Positions 34,159 through 44,533 of a stretch of DNA of 64,000 nt are shown piece after piece (positions within the stretch are counted from its first letter, which is position 1; the number at the start of each line of letters is the position of its first letter). Below the pieces are notes generated by a model, which had not been told where the DNA came from, did no database searches, and was given only the letters and a program-made list of their open reading frames with translations. This DNA comes from an uncultured Helicobacteraceae bacterium (GTDB lineage Bacteria > Campylobacterota > Campylobacteria > Campylobacterales > Helicobacteraceae): the NCBI GenBank assembly GCA_934668765.1, contig CAKUOH010000008.1, positions 1-64,000 of the forward strand. The letters run 5' to 3'. The position numbers were made by a program, and so were the translations under genes.

Positions 34159-36281
34159 TGCTACAAGAAATCATTGATTTACAAGATGAGGCGGTAAGCA
34201 AACTTTTAGAGTATGCTTTAAAGCAAAAAGAAAGCACCTTTAAAGCCCCAACAGGAAGCGGCAAGACCTATATGATGAGTGATTTGATGAACCGCATTTT
34301 ATCGCGTGATGAAAATGTGGTTTTTGTGGTAAGCACGCTTTCAAAGGGGAATTTAGGCGAGCAAAATTATAAGGCATTTTGTCGTTTTGGGAGAGAAAAA
34401 TTTAACAAATTAAAGCCTTTTTTGATAGAAACGGATACTACTAATGAAGAGGCTTTGTTTATACCGCTTGATTATAATGTCTATGTTTTGCCGCGTGATA
34501 AATATAAAAAGGATTCTAAACTCAAAGACGGCGGTGTTTTGCTGAATTTTTTACAATCGCTTGATACGAATTTAGAGCGTGGGACGCAGGGCAAAAAGAT
34601 TTATCTTATAAAAGATGAATGTCATCAAGCCACAAACAACCTTGATGAGCTGATAAAAAACGGACACGACAAAGGGTTTTTTGAAAAGGTTATCAATATA
34701 TCAGCCACTCCAAAGCTTGCAAGGGGACAAAGACCGAGCGTAGAAGTGAATGAAGATGAGGCTGTGAGTGTAGGGCTTATCAAAGCTGTGAAATGGCAAA
34801 GTGATGAAGTGGAGTTAGAAACGGCACTTGATAAATTTGTCGAGCTTAAAAAGAAGTATTTAAACGAGCAAAATGGTGTAGGGATAAATCCTTGTATGAT
34901 AATCCAAATTTCAAATAAAGACAAGGCAGACAAAGAGATAGAAACGATAAAAGAAGCACTCAAAAAAGCGCATAGCGAGCTAAAATATATGCTCATCGTT
35001 GATGATAAAAATTCAAACAAATGCGAAAGTAACGACAAAATCGCACAAGGCAAAAAGAAACTCTCTGTAAAAAAATGGAAAAGTTACGCCAAAGAAAACA
35101 ACAGCACGATTGACATAATCATCTTTAAAATGGTGATAAGCGAGGGTTGGGATATACCGCGTGCTTGTATGCTTTATCAAATGCGAAACAGCCAAAGCAA
35201 ACAACTTGATGAGCAAATTATCGGGCGGGTGCGGCGTAATCCTTGTTTGGAGCGATTTGAAACGCTTAATGAAAATCAAAAAGAGCTCATCAGCACGGCT
35301 TATATCTACGGCGTAAAGCCAAAAGAGGACAATGCTGTGGGCGTGAGGCTTAAAGGGCAAATTCACCAAGGGCTTTTTGAAAATGAGATTGTTAAGGAAT
35401 TTACAATCAAAGTAACCACGCTAAAAAATGGCGAAAAATTAGATTTTAGTGCAGAGAAAATTTTGACAAATTTGGGCGTAGATTCTAATGAAATGCGTGG
35501 CAAAAAGGATATTTTCACGCTTTATAGAGAGATAGAATCTAATAGCGTGTTAGAATCAGAGTGCAAGGCGTATGCGGGGAGCGATGCTAGTAAGTGGTTC
35601 GCATTTGCAAATAATTTTGCATTGCTAAAAAATGAGTATGAAAAAGAAGTATTAGATTATGATAAAAGCGTGGAGATTAGCGAAGTTAGTGGGAATTTGG
35701 CGTTGGAGAGTTTTTTTAATGAAAGAGAATTTGGATTTGATAAAGAAGCATTAGAACATTGGATTTGGCTATGTGATGGAGAAAAATTTGCCTTTGACAG
35801 CAAGGCAGAAAAAGAATGGGTAAAAATCATAAGAGAAATATACAAAAAAGGGCTTGTCAAAAGCATAGTGATAAATGGCGAAAAAGTCGCGTTATTTGGC
35901 AAAAACTATCCCTATAACTCTGGGATAAAATTTGAGTATTATCTAAACGGCTATCATTTTTCTTACCCTGATTTTGTGCTAAAAGATTCGCAGGATAGAA
36001 TCCATATTTTTGAAGTAAAGAGTGTGGATTCTAGCTTTGGCGATTTGAGCGAATCTAGTGCGTTTGGTGGTGGCGAATATGGGCGCAAAATCGCCGAATT
36101 AGCAAAAGTGTATAAAGCGATTTCTAAAAAACTGCCATATCATTTTTGGATTCCCATAAAACAAAAGGATAATCACTGGGAAGTGCAGTGCTACGCAAAT
36201 GGAGCGGATAGGTTTAGCGGGGAAATTTTTAGTAGTGATGATATTTTACGCGCAGTGCAAAGCAAATTAGAGCAAGTGTGA
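34158..36281 (+). CDS. res: Type III restriction endonuclease subunit (Res)
   Basis: A 707-residue DEAD-type helicase-nuclease, shorter than many Res subunits. Walker A APTGSGKT is at 30-37, motif II DECHQ at 153-157, and later motifs include SATPKLARG, ISEGWDIPRACML and QIIGRVRRNP. The C-terminal endonuclease domain shows YPDFVL (near 602) and IFEVKS (near 618), a PD...ExK active site. With Mod it cleaves DNA after meeting head-to-head unmodified sites, using ATP. The reading frame is intact, so the system could be active. Confidence 0.9.
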   Translation: MLQEIIDLQDEAVSKLLEYALKQKESTFKAPTGSGKTYMMSDLMNRILSRDENVVFVVSTLSKGNLGEQNYKAFCRFGREKFNKLKPFLIETDTTNEEALFIPLDYNVYVLPRDKYKKDSKLKDGGVLLNFLQSLDTNLERGTQGKKIYLIKDECHQATNNLDELIKNGHDKGFFEKVINISATPKLARGQRPSVEVNEDEAVSVGLIKAVKWQSDEVELETALDKFVELKKKYLNEQNGVGINPCMIIQISNKDKADKEIETIKEALKKAHSELKYMLIVDDKNSNKCESNDKIAQGKKKLSVKKWKSYAKENNSTIDIIIFKMVISEGWDIPRACMLYQMRNSQSKQLDEQIIGRVRRNPCLERFETLNENQKELISTAYIYGVKPKEDNAVGVRLKGQIHQGLFENEIVKEFTIKVTTLKNGEKLDFSAEKILTNLGVDSNEMRGKKDIFTLYREIESNSVLESECKAYAGSDASKWFAFANNFALLKNEYEKEVLDYDKSVEISEVSGNLALESFFNEREFGFDKEALEHWIWLCDGEKFAFDSKAEKEWVKIIREIYKKGLVKSIVINGEKVALFGKNYPYNSGIKFEYYLNGYHFSYPDFVLKDSQDRIHIFEVKSVDSSFGDLSESSAFGGGEYGRKIAELAKVYKAISKKLPYHFWIPIKQKDNHWEVQCYANGADRFSGEIFSSDDILRAVQSKLEQV

Positions 36282-36401
36282 AATAGCGCAAATGCTTGGG
36301 TTATGGATTTTGCTGGAGTTTTATCGCCTAACGCTACAAAAGATACAAACAAGCGAAATTTTGCTAGAATTGTGGCTTTTACAATTTTTAGGAATCTTAA
36401 A

Positions 36402-37337
36402 ATGAAATATTTATTCATTATTGCTATGGTGTTTATATTAAGCGCAAGTGGTTTAGTAGCAAAACCAAGCAACACCATTACAAAATTAGACACCAAAACC
36501 ACAGAGCTTTTTGACATTCACACAGCACAACTCCACGCAAATAACACGATTTATGCCATTACCATAAGCAAAATTAAATCGCCCAAAACGCAACCAAAAA
36601 AATATAGAATCTTCTATATGCTTGATGGCAACGGACATTTGCCAATAGCCCTAAACGCGCTTGCTAAGGAGTATTGCAAGAAAGACTTTTTATGCGATGA
36701 ACTCGATTATGTGCTTCTTGTTGGCATAGGCTATGGTGAAAAATACGCCAAGATAGCATTTCCACCATTAAGAACGAGGGATTACACGCCAAGTATTCCA
36801 AAAGAGTTGCTCGATTCTATGGACAATAAGCGAAACTTCCTTAATGGCGGTGGAGCGCAAAATTTCTTAGAATCTTTCGTGCAAACAATTATCCCATTTG
36901 TGAAATCACATATAACACAATCAAATTTGGAGTTAAGCAAAGAGTGTGGCATTTTTGGGCATAGCTTTGGTGGGCTTTTTGTGCTTTATGCCTTGAGTAA
37001 CGCTACAAACGATTTTAATCATTTTTATGCCATTTCGCCATCGCTTTGGTGGGGAAATGGCGAATTTATAGGGCAAAATAGAGCGATTGATTTTGCGGAT
37101 ATTGAGGAAGATTCTATAACTTTATGGATTATGCAAGATACGCCAAAAAATCCACAAACTCAAACGATTAACAAAGAAAATCCGCGTGGCAAGGCAAAAA
37201 TTAACACTAAAGAATTAGCAACTCTCATACAATCACAAAGCAATATAACACCACACTACAAAGCATTTCAAGGATATACGCACGGCTCTGTCGTTGTGCC
37301 CGCGTTTTTAGAAGCGATTAGGGATTTTGCTAAATAA
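36402..37337 (+). CDS. Secreted alpha/beta-hydrolase of the siderophore-esterase type
   Basis: A 311-residue protein with a signal peptide (MKYLFIIAMVFILSASGLVA). I chose this ATG, with TAGGAATC upstream, over a longer frame from 36303. The fold matches the putative esterase family (Fes/IroE-like): FYMLDGNGHLP, the nucleophile elbow GHSFGG and YAISPSLWWGN are all typical. Periplasmic IroE-type enzymes hydrolyse ferric siderophore esters, so iron release is the best guess. No siderophore receptor is nearby. The position after res is probably chance. Confidence 0.75.
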   Translation: MKYLFIIAMVFILSASGLVAKPSNTITKLDTKTTELFDIHTAQLHANNTIYAITISKIKSPKTQPKKYRIFYMLDGNGHLPIALNALAKEYCKKDFLCDELDYVLLVGIGYGEKYAKIAFPPLRTRDYTPSIPKELLDSMDNKRNFLNGGGAQNFLESFVQTIIPFVKSHITQSNLELSKECGIFGHSFGGLFVLYALSNATNDFNHFYAISPSLWWGNGEFIGQNRAIDFADIEEDSITLWIMQDTPKNPQTQTINKENPRGKAKINTKELATLIQSQSNITPHYKAFQGYTHGSVVVPAFLEAIRDFAK

Positions 37338-37423
37338 ATATGCTTAATAATCCAAAATAGTAGTGTGATTTGACGCAAAATAAAGTGTGTTCTTATGACG
37401 CATTTTTAATTTTGATACACTCA

Positions 37424-37894
37424 CTATAAGCCTATGAGTTTGGCGTAAAGCCGTTTCCATAGGGGGAGTTTTTTAGAGTTGTATTGTAATAAAAGGGCTA
37501 AAATTGCTTTGCGCCGAAACATAATCGCTGTGTTTATGGGGCTTAATGTTTCGCCAAAACCATTAGGATTTGCTCCAGATTCTAAAAGTAACTTTGCCAC
37601 TTCAGCGTAGCCTTTGAAGCAAACGCCAGCTAGTGGCGTATGCCCCCTGTCATTTGGCACATCAACATTTGCACCAAAATCTAGCAAAAGTTTCACGCAC
37701 GAAATCGCGCTATGATAGCTTGCTAGCATTAGTAGCGTATCGCCTTTGTGGTTGGCAATGTTTGGATTTAGCCCATTTTCAAGCATAATTTTTAAGCTAT
37801 CCGCGTCATTGTTTCGCGCAAAATCAAAAGACATTTTGACAAATTCCTCCATTTTGGCGTATTCTTGCGGGGTTAAATTTTGCACACTTGACAT
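37424..37894 (-). CDS. Ankyrin-repeat protein paired with catalase
   Basis: A 156-residue cytosolic protein with about four ankyrin repeats: NADSLKIMLENGLNPN, KGDTLLMLASYHSA, RGHTPLAGVCFKGYAEVAKLL and a final partial unit. It follows katA by ten bases on the same strand. In Campylobacter jejuni the catalase-linked ankyrin protein Cj1386 helps deliver haem to KatA, and the same arrangement here suggests the same job. No metal or haem motif is evident in the sequence itself. Confidence 0.8.
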   Translation of the reverse strand: MSSVQNLTPQEYAKMEEFVKMSFDFARNNDADSLKIMLENGLNPNIANHKGDTLLMLASYHSAISCVKLLLDFGANVDVPNDRGHTPLAGVCFKGYAEVAKLLLESGANPNGFGETLSPINTAIMFRRKAILALLLQYNSKKLPLWKRLYAKLIGL

Positions 37895-37904
37895 AGGGCA
37901 TCTT

Positions 37905-39350
37905 TTATTTTAAGAGTTCAGCAATGCGTTTGCCATAATTCGCATCGGCTTTATTGAAATGCTCTAACTGCAATTTAATGATTTTTTCATTTATGCCTTT
38001 CATCGTGCCTGCAATCGTTTGACATAGCCGCTCTTTCTCATCGCTACTCATTAGCCGATACAAATCACCCGCCTGTGTGTAGTAATCATCGTCATCTTCT
38101 CTATAATCCCACTGCCCGAGTTTGCTTTCACTCTCAAAGTTTAGCGGGTCTAAAATCGGCTCTTTTAAACTCCAATTATCCTTATATCCGTCCAAAACGC
38201 TAGGTTCATAATTGCGAATGCTACCATACGCGCCATTTGTCATATAACCATCGCGCACACTAGAATTAAGCGCGGATTTTGGTGCATTTATCGGAATCTG
38301 ATGGTGGTTAATGCCTAGTCGGTAGCGTTGTGTATCCCCATAAGCAAAGAGTCTGCCTTGAAGCAATCTATCTGGACTATACCCAATGCCAGACACCACA
38401 CTAGCGGGATTAAACGCGGCTTGTTCTACTTCGGCAAAGTAATTTTCTGGGTTTTTATTAAGTGTCATAATACCAATCTCAATAAGTGGATAATCCTTAT
38501 GACTCCAAGTCTTTGTTACATCAAATGGGTGGAATCGATAAGTCTTTGCTTCTGATTCGGGCATTACTTGGATTGAAACTCTCCATTTGGGATAATCGCC
38601 CTTTTCGATTGACTCAAACAAATCGCGTTGATGAGAATCCATATCTACCGCACGAATCGCTGCCGCCTCTTCATTTGTTAGGTTTTTTATCCCTTGCATT
38701 GTGTGAAAATGAAATTTCACCCAAAATCGCTGATTTTTGTCATTGATAAGACTAAAAGTGTGGCTTCCGTAGCCATTCATATTGCGGTAGCTTGCAGGTA
38801 TGCCTCTATCGCCCATAAGATAAGTGATTTGGTGCAATGCCTCTGGGGTTTGACACCAAAAATCCCACCACCGCTCAGGGTTTTGGATATGTGTTTTTGG
38901 GTCGCGCTTTTGGCTGTGGATAAAATCTGGGAATTTATATGGGTCGCGTATAAAGAAAATAGGCGTATTATTGCCAACTAAATCCCAATTTCCCTCTGTT
39001 GTATAAAATTTAACCGCAAAACCTCTAGGGTCGCGCACCGCATCAGCTGAGCCTAACTCTGGGGCAACGGTTGAAAAACGAATAAACATAGGCGTTTTTG
39101 TGCCTTTTTTAAATACCGCTGCTTTTGAATATTTGCTAATATCAGCAGTAGCTTCAAATACGCCGTGTGCGCCACTTCCGCGTGCATGCACTACGCGCTC
39201 GGGGATTCTCTCTCTATCAAATGCCGCTAGTTTCTCTAAATACCAAGTATCTTGCAAAAGTAGCGGTCCGCGCGGTCCTACGCTCATTACATTTTGATTG
39301 TCCCCAACGGGGCGTCCTGCCGTGGTTGTCAATGGTCTAAAATCTGCCAT
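37905..39350 (-). CDS. katA: Catalase
   Basis: A 481-residue monofunctional haem catalase (small-subunit, clade 3 type). The distal histidine is in [12 protein letters not shown] (His55), [16 protein letters not shown] follows, and the proximal haem-ligand tyrosine is in [14 protein letters not shown] near residue 337. It degrades hydrogen peroxide to water and oxygen. The ATG is preceded by AAAGGAGAGA, a strong ribosome site. The short tail of the H. pylori enzyme seems absent; the protein ends at a Lys-rich RIAELLK. It is followed by the ankyrin-repeat gene. Confidence 0.95.
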   Translation of the reverse strand: MADFRPLTTTAGRPVGDNQNVMSVGPRGPLLLQDTWYLEKLAAFDRERIPERVVHARGSGAHGVFEATADISKYSKAAVFKKGTKTPMFIRFSTVAPELGSADAVRDPRGFAVKFYTTEGNWDLVGNNTPIFFIRDPYKFPDFIHSQKRDPKTHIQNPERWWDFWCQTPEALHQITYLMGDRGIPASYRNMNGYGSHTFSLINDKNQRFWVKFHFHTMQGIKNLTNEEAAAIRAVDMDSHQRDLFESIEKGDYPKWRVSIQVMPESEAKTYRFHPFDVTKTWSHKDYPLIEIGIMTLNKNPENYFAEVEQAAFNPASVVSGIGYSPDRLLQGRLFAYGDTQRYRLGINHHQIPINAPKSALNSSVRDGYMTNGAYGSIRNYEPSVLDGYKDNWSLKEPILDPLNFESESKLGQWDYREDDDDYYTQAGDLYRLMSSDEKERLCQTIAGTMKGINEKIIKLQLEHFNKADANYGKRIAELLK

Positions 39351-39509
39351 TTTCTCTCCTTTTGAAATAAAAAATTTAAAGCATTAGCTTATCGCAAAAT
39401 TATAGATTAAAATTGTTAATAATGCAAGTGAAATGATAATTTTTATAAAACATCATTGCTAAAAATTTGGGTTTGTGGGTTTGGATTTGATTTTGAAAAG
39501 ATTAAGTTA

Positions 39510-39596
39510 TGGTGCCGAGGGTCGGACTTGAACCGACACAGGGTTGCCCCTACCAGATTTTGAGTCTGGCGCGTCTACCAGTTTCACCACCCCGGC
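39510..39596 (-). tRNA. tRNA-Leu (CAA)
   Basis: An 87-base gene with encoded CCA. Read on the minus strand the acceptor is GCCGGGG...CCTCGGC. The anticodon arm is CCAGA CTCAAAA TCTGG, giving CAA. It has a long variable arm as in tRNA-Leu, and the T arm contains GGTTCAAGTCC. Confidence 0.95.
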
Positions 39597-39684
39597 GTTG
39601 TAGTTTTTAAAAAATATAAATCGCACAAAATGCGAATCTTTACAGCGCGAATCTGCGAATCTATAAAAAAAGATTCACAAAAAA

Positions 39685-39768
39685 TGGTGCGGTTGGCGAG
39701 ACTTGAACTCGCACGAGTCGCCTCACCACCCCCTCAAGATGGCGTGTCTACCATTCCACCACAACCGC
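39685..39768 (-). tRNA. tRNA-Leu (GAG)
   Basis: An 84-base gene with encoded CCA. The acceptor GCGGTTG pairs with CAACCGC. The anticodon arm is CCATC TTGAGGG GGTGG, giving GAG. It lies 88 bases upstream of tRNA-Leu (CAA) in the direction of transcription, so both may come from one transcript. Confidence 0.93.
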
Positions 39769-39842
39769 GCCTTTTGATTAATATAAAAATCCGCCCAAAT
39801 TCACGCGAATCTAAAATTCACGCGAATCTAAAAGCACACTTA

Positions 39843-40154
39843 TTACAACAATGGATTTGCGTAAAGCACGATGATTGCGATAACTAGCGTGTAAATTACC
39901 TGCGCTTCGATTAGCGCGATGGCGATAAACATTGTAGTTGTGAGCTTTCCGCCTATGCCGGGATTTCTAGCCATACCAGAGATTGCCGCACCAGCCGCAT
40001 TTCCCATACCTATCGCGCCACCAAGAGCTGCGATTCCTAGTCCGATAACTGCGCCGATTGCGGAATATGCTTTGATAAATTCTACGCCACTTACGCCCTC
40101 ACTTGCACAAGCTACGCCCATACAAGCCAAAAATAACAAAAAGACTTTTTTCAT
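39843..40154 (-). CDS. atpE: ATP synthase F0 subunit c
   Basis: A 103-residue two-helix proteolipid forming the rotor ring of ATP synthase. A signal-like N terminus (MKKVFLLFLACMGVACA) precedes the usual helices; Helicobacter AtpE has this extension. Helix one is rich in Gly/Ala (GLGIAALGGAIGMGNAAGAA), the loop is RNPG, and the ion-binding acid is in ALIEAQVIY. The ATG at 40154 is preceded by GGAGAGA. An upstream TTG at 40166 would overlap that site and is not used. As in related bacteria it stands apart from the other atp genes. Confidence 0.93.
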   Translation of the reverse strand: MKKVFLLFLACMGVACASEGVSGVEFIKAYSAIGAVIGLGIAALGGAIGMGNAAGAAISGMARNPGIGGKLTTTMFIAIALIEAQVIYTLVIAIIVLYANPLL

Positions 40155-40818
40155 TTGTCTCTCCAAAAAAGTATTTCAAAGCCCTGCCGTTCGGATTCAT
40201 TCCCCTACTTATCCAAAACTTTGATAGGCGCAATTATTGCAAAATCAAAATAAAATCTAACTTATTTTTGCAAAAAATTTGCGATTTTTATGTGGAAATT
40301 GCTAAAAAACTATAAGTTTTAATTATTAAGTTAATTTTAAAACAAAGAAATTGCAAAAGACTCTAACCCATCTACAAGCAATATAAAAGGCAGTTTAGGG
40401 CGCGATTTACGCGATAAAAACAAGTATATGATTCGCCCCAAAATCTCAAAGAGGCTAAATTTCGTTCAATTTTTATTGTATTTTTTTACTTTGCTTATGT
40501 TTATAGCTTTGCAAGAAGTCTTGATATTAAAATTGCAAAAATTTGTAAAATTTCACAAAATGCTTTATGTAAAATATTTAAATAAATTAGGATTTTAATC
40601 GCCAAAGAATGTGAAAAAATCAAAAAATATGGATTGCCACGATTTTGCGATTCGCCAAATCGTAGCAATCTATGTTATTTTTGGATTGCTTCGGCAATAA
40701 ATTGCCTCGCAATGACGAAGTGGAGTGGATTTGCAAGTGTGGGTCGGTGCTTCGCACAGACGCTTCGGGCTTTTTAAAAAGCCCTCGCAATGACAGGGAT
40801 TTTAAAATGCAATCACGC
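40155..40818. other. Long AT-rich gap with a repeat cluster
   Basis: This stretch upstream of atpE and downstream of ackA has no credible gene. From 40170 to about 40615 it is AT-rich, with an inverted GGGCG...CGCCC pair near 40397-40440 and A/T tracts that could include the atpE promoter. From 40629 it is filled by CATTGCGAG-family repeats. Confidence 0.6.
40629..40800. repeat. Cluster of CATTGCGAG-family repeats
   Basis: At least three units follow one another: GGATTGCCACG...CGTAGCAATC; GGATTGCTTCGGC...CTCGCAATGACG; and GGATTTGCAAGTGTGG...CCCTCGCAATGACAGG. The last holds GGGTCGGTGCTTCGCACAGA, a segment found again in inverted form at 60.8 kb. Confidence 0.8.
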
Positions 40819-42018
40819 TTACAATTTTGATACGATTTCATAAGTATCCTGCGCTATTACTAACTCCTCATTTGTGGGAATCACGCAAACTTTGACTTTG
40901 GAATCCGCGGTTGAGATAATGCCCTCTTTGCCCACAGTGGCGATATTTGTTTGCTCATCCAAATGCACGCCCAAAAATCCTAAATGCTCCACGATAAATC
41001 CGCGAATATATACGGCATTTTCGCCCACACCTGCGCAAAATGCAATCGCATCTACACCATTCATCGCTGCCATATATGAACCAATGTATTTTGCTACGCG
41101 ATAGGCAAATACGCGCCTTGCAAGTGCGGCAAGCTCATTGCCATCATTTTCTGCGGCTAGTAAATCCCTAAAATCGCTTGATAGTTTTGAGATTCCAAGC
41201 ACACCGCTTTTTTTATTCAAAATATTTAAAACTTCATCAATATTTAGATTTTCCTTTTTTGCGATATATTGAAGCACCGCAGGGTCTAAATCCCCACTGC
41301 GCGTCCCCATAGCAATACCTTCTAATGGCGATAATCCCATACTTGTATCGATACTCTTGCCGTTTTTTACCGCGCAGAGCGAACTTCCATTGCCCAAATG
41401 GCAAGTGATAATTTTGGAGTTGTTTATATCAAGCCCCAAAAATTCTGCCGTCCGTTTGCTTACGAAGCTATGACTTGTGCCGTGAAAGCCGTATTTGCGC
41501 ACTTTATATTTCTCATACCATTCATAAGGCAGTGCATAAAGATAGGCGCGTGGTGGGATGCTTTGATGAAATGCTGTATCAAACACGCACACCATAGGCG
41601 TATTTGGCATTAACTCTTTGCAACCCAAAATTCCCATCAAATTTGCAGGATTATGCAATGGAGCTAAATCACTGCATTCTCTGATTTTGTCAATCACTTC
41701 ATCTGTAACAAGCACAGAGTTAAAGAAAGCTTCCCCGCCGTGCACAGCTCGATGTCCTATTGCCTTAATCTCATCTAGCGATTCAATTACGCCATTTTCT
41801 TTGTCTGTAAGTGCTTCAAAGACATATTTTATCGCAGTCTTGTGGTCTGGCATATCCAAATGCTTCTCAATCTTTTTGCCTTTTGCCTTATATTTTAAAA
41901 CACTGCCATTGATATGAATCCTATCACACATTCCCTCCGCTAAAACTTCCTTTTTCTCCATATTTATAAGCTGATATTTAAGCGATGAACTACCGCAATT
42001 TATAACCAAAATATCCAT
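40819..42018 (-). CDS. ackA: Acetate kinase
   Basis: A 399-residue ASKHA-fold kinase that interconverts acetyl phosphate plus ADP with acetate plus ATP. The N-terminal [40 protein letters not shown] and [11 protein letters not shown] are diagnostic. It lies 58 bases downstream of pta on the same strand, the normal pairing for acetate overflow and acetyl-phosphate metabolism. Length and motifs are complete. Confidence 0.96.
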   Translation of the reverse strand: MDILVINCGSSSLKYQLINMEKKEVLAEGMCDRIHINGSVLKYKAKGKKIEKHLDMPDHKTAIKYVFEALTDKENGVIESLDEIKAIGHRAVHGGEAFFNSVLVTDEVIDKIRECSDLAPLHNPANLMGILGCKELMPNTPMVCVFDTAFHQSIPPRAYLYALPYEWYEKYKVRKYGFHGTSHSFVSKRTAEFLGLDINNSKIITCHLGNGSSLCAVKNGKSIDTSMGLSPLEGIAMGTRSGDLDPAVLQYIAKKENLNIDEVLNILNKKSGVLGISKLSSDFRDLLAAENDGNELAALARRVFAYRVAKYIGSYMAAMNGVDAIAFCAGVGENAVYIRGFIVEHLGFLGVHLDEQTNIATVGKEGIISTADSKVKVCVIPTNEELVIAQDTYEIVSKL

Positions 42019-42076
42019 TTTTCTCTCCTTTTTATTATATAAACTTATACTCGAATTTGTCGCAAATCACGCGAAT

Positions 42077-43078
42077 CTAAATCGCCTGCAATGCCGTGAT
42101 TGCAATCGTGCCGACTATATCATCACTACTGCAACCGCGTGATAAATCATTTATCGGTTGCGCCAAGCCCTGCGTAACAGGACCATAAGCGTCCGCCTTT
42201 GCAAATCGCTGCACTAATTTGTAGCCGATATTTCCCGCGTCAATATCTGGGAAAACTAGCACATTTGCGCTCCCTGCGATTTTAGAATTTGGTGCTTTTG
42301 CCTTGCCTACGGATTCAATGATTGCCGCATCAAGCTGTAACTCGCCATCAATTAGCAGATTTGCGTCCTGCTCTTTTGCGATATGCAGTGCTTTTAGGAC
42401 TTTATCGACTTTTTCGTGCTTTGCGCTACCATAAGTAGAGTGGCTTAAAAGCGCGACTTTTGGCACACCGCCTGTAAGCTGTGCAAAGGTTTTTGCACTA
42501 GAACGAGCAATCTCTGCTAATTCGTTTTCATTTGGGTCTTGAATCAGCGCACAATCTGCAAAGCCAAAAATTCCACCAAATTTGTGCTGATAACCCAAAG
42601 GCGAATCTTTAAGCACCATTAGCATAAAGGTAGAGACTACTTTCACCCCGCTTTGTGTGCCTACGATTTGAAGTGCAGCACGAAGCACATCAGCAGTGGG
42701 CGATAGTGAGCCTGCCACCATTCCATCTGCCTTTTTATCGCGCACTAACGCCGCACCAAAATAAAGCGGATTATTTATTAACAACTCTGTCGCCTTTTCC
42801 TTTGTCATTCCCTTGTGTGCGCGAATCTCAACTAGCAAATCCACATATTTTGGCAAGAGTGCGCTATCTGCGGGATTTATAATCTCACTCTTGCTAATGT
42901 CAAATCCTGTGGCTTTTTTACGAATCTTGCTTTCATCGCCAAGCAAAATGATTTTCGCAAAACCTTGTTGCAAAACCTTTGCGGCTGCTTCAATCACGCG
43001 AATATCCTCCGTCTCAGGCAAAACTATGACTTTTTGAAATTTTTTCGCCTTATCCTTAATCTCATCGATAAATTCCAT
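42077..43078 (-). CDS. pta: Phosphate acetyltransferase
   Basis: A 333-residue Pta of the short form, without the N-terminal regulatory domain of the enterobacterial enzyme. It converts acetyl-CoA and phosphate to acetyl phosphate. The blocks LPETEDIRVIEAA, MVAGS..PTADVLRAALQIVG and FPDIDAGNIGYKLVQR are typical, ending with a conserved PINDLSRGC. It is co-oriented with ackA. The ATG at 43078 is preceded by GGGAGGT on the minus strand. Confidence 0.95.
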   Translation of the reverse strand: MEFIDEIKDKAKKFQKVIVLPETEDIRVIEAAAKVLQQGFAKIILLGDESKIRKKATGFDISKSEIINPADSALLPKYVDLLVEIRAHKGMTKEKATELLINNPLYFGAALVRDKKADGMVAGSLSPTADVLRAALQIVGTQSGVKVVSTFMLMVLKDSPLGYQHKFGGIFGFADCALIQDPNENELAEIARSSAKTFAQLTGGVPKVALLSHSTYGSAKHEKVDKVLKALHIAKEQDANLLIDGELQLDAAIIESVGKAKAPNSKIAGSANVLVFPDIDAGNIGYKLVQRFAKADAYGPVTQGLAQPINDLSRGCSSDDIVGTIAITALQAI

Positions 43079-43251
43079 CGCTAAACCTCCCTTTATTTAT
43101 AAAGTGCCAAAATAATAACCTAGAAAATGTTAAATGTTTGCAATATTTTCGCGATTTTTTGGCAAAAATTTTAGCAAAATGTAAAATTTACGCAAAAATT
43201 AGTTTTCTTTTTAGAATATTGTGCTAAAATGCCACTTCTTTTTTACTTTTT

Positions 43252-43343
43252 GGACCGGTGGGTGAGTTGGCTTAAACCACGTCCCTGCTAAGGACGCGTA
43301 GTCGTTAAGATTACCGAGGGTTCGAATCCCTCCCTGTCCGCCA
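43252..43343 (+). tRNA. tRNA-Ser (GCU)
   Basis: A 92-base gene with encoded CCA. The anticodon arm CGTCC CTGCTAA GGACG gives GCT. A long variable arm (TAGTCGTTAAGATTACC) and the T arm GGGTTCGAATCCC are typical of tRNA-Ser. The acceptor GGACCGG/CCTGTCC has one apparent mismatch at its fifth pair. Confidence 0.93.
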
Positions 43344-43386
43344 TAACTTTTCACATACTTAATTCTGCAAAGCGAAAGGAATCCCA

Positions 43387-44528
43387 ATGCTACACTATAC
43401 TATATTTTTAATAAAACGAGCAGTTTTGCAGTTTTTATGTAACTTTATCCCTTTTAAAAAATCACGCAAAAAGGCTAGAAATGCAGTATTTGATAAATAT
43501 TGTGGCGATAGAATCATAACGCTAGATAAAGTGGATTCGCATTTACCTAGCGTAGTTTTGGCAAAAATCAATGATTTTACAAATGAATATTTCATTGAAA
43601 AAAATAGGCAGATTATAGCTCACGCTACAAATGGGGGGGGGGGAATCGCACCCAAAATAATTGTAATTTAAAAGATTCTACTGCAAACACCCCAAATAAA
43701 ACTCATTTCGGCTATTTTGACTTTGACTCTAATTCACAAAATCCAAAATCTCCACTAAATCCTTGGGCATTTATAAGAGTCTGTAATGAAGCCATTACGC
43801 TCAAATCGTGTTTAGAATCCATTCTCCCAGCGATTCAAAGAGGAATCATCGCTTACAATGACTGCACTGATGGCAGTGAAGAGATTATTTTAGAATTTTG
43901 TGCTAAATATCCTAGCTTTATCCCTGCTAAATACCCACACAGCGTGCAAATTCACAACCCACAAAGCGAAGAAAACAAATTTGCCACATATTGCAATTTT
44001 GCTTTAAGTTTTATCCCGCAAGGCGAGTGGCTTATAAATATAGATTGCGACCATTATTACGATACGAAAAAACTCTACAAAGTATTTTATTTAGCAAAAC
44101 ACAAATATGATATTGTTTGCATTGCGAGATTTTATGGCATATTTGTAAAACAGCGCGAAGTATATATAGGAAATTACTCTAATATATATTTTGCAAGTGG
44201 TTATGACCATCGATTGATTTATAATAAGAATTTAAAATTTGAAGTATGGCATCCTGATTGTGATACAAAACAATTATTTTACGAGGCTTTAACCTACAAT
44301 AGAAGGCGGCATATATTTACTGAACTCAATAACTATCATTTTTCACTTATCAAACAATCAAGGCATTATAGGCTTGATGAAGCAATCAAAAATGCTTTCA
44401 CACTAGAACAGATTTTGCAAAGTGATTTAGTCGGCACACGAATCGACCCTGAAATGCTAGATAAAGAGCGTATTTTACAAATCTATGATAGCTTTGATTG
44501 GAGTAAAGCAAATTATAAGAAGCCGTGA
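43387..44528 (+). pseudogene. CgtA-like beta-1,4-N-acetylgalactosaminyltransferase, phase-off
   Basis: From the ATG at 43387 the frame encodes a basic N terminus and a helical region, then enters a run of 11 G at 43633 and stops at 43671. In the other frame the sequence continues without stops to 44528 with [47 protein letters not shown] and [14 protein letters not shown]. These are the marks of Campylobacter CgtA, which adds GalNAc to lipooligosaccharide and helps build ganglioside mimics. A run of 9 or 12 G would give one product of about 380 residues. This is a contingency gene read in the off state rather than a dead gene; DxDH is the sugar-nucleotide site. Confidence 0.85.
43633..43643 (+). 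repeat. Poly-G phase-variation tract (G11)
   Basis: Eleven consecutive G inside the cgtA-like gene. The count puts the two halves of the gene out of frame; a multiple of three would restore it. Confidence 0.92.
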
Positions 44529-44533
44529 ATCTT

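Noticed and set aside
43387..43671. A stand-alone 94-residue protein
   Set aside because: It ends right after the G11 tract, and its sequence matches the N terminus of a CgtA-like protein that continues in the other frame.
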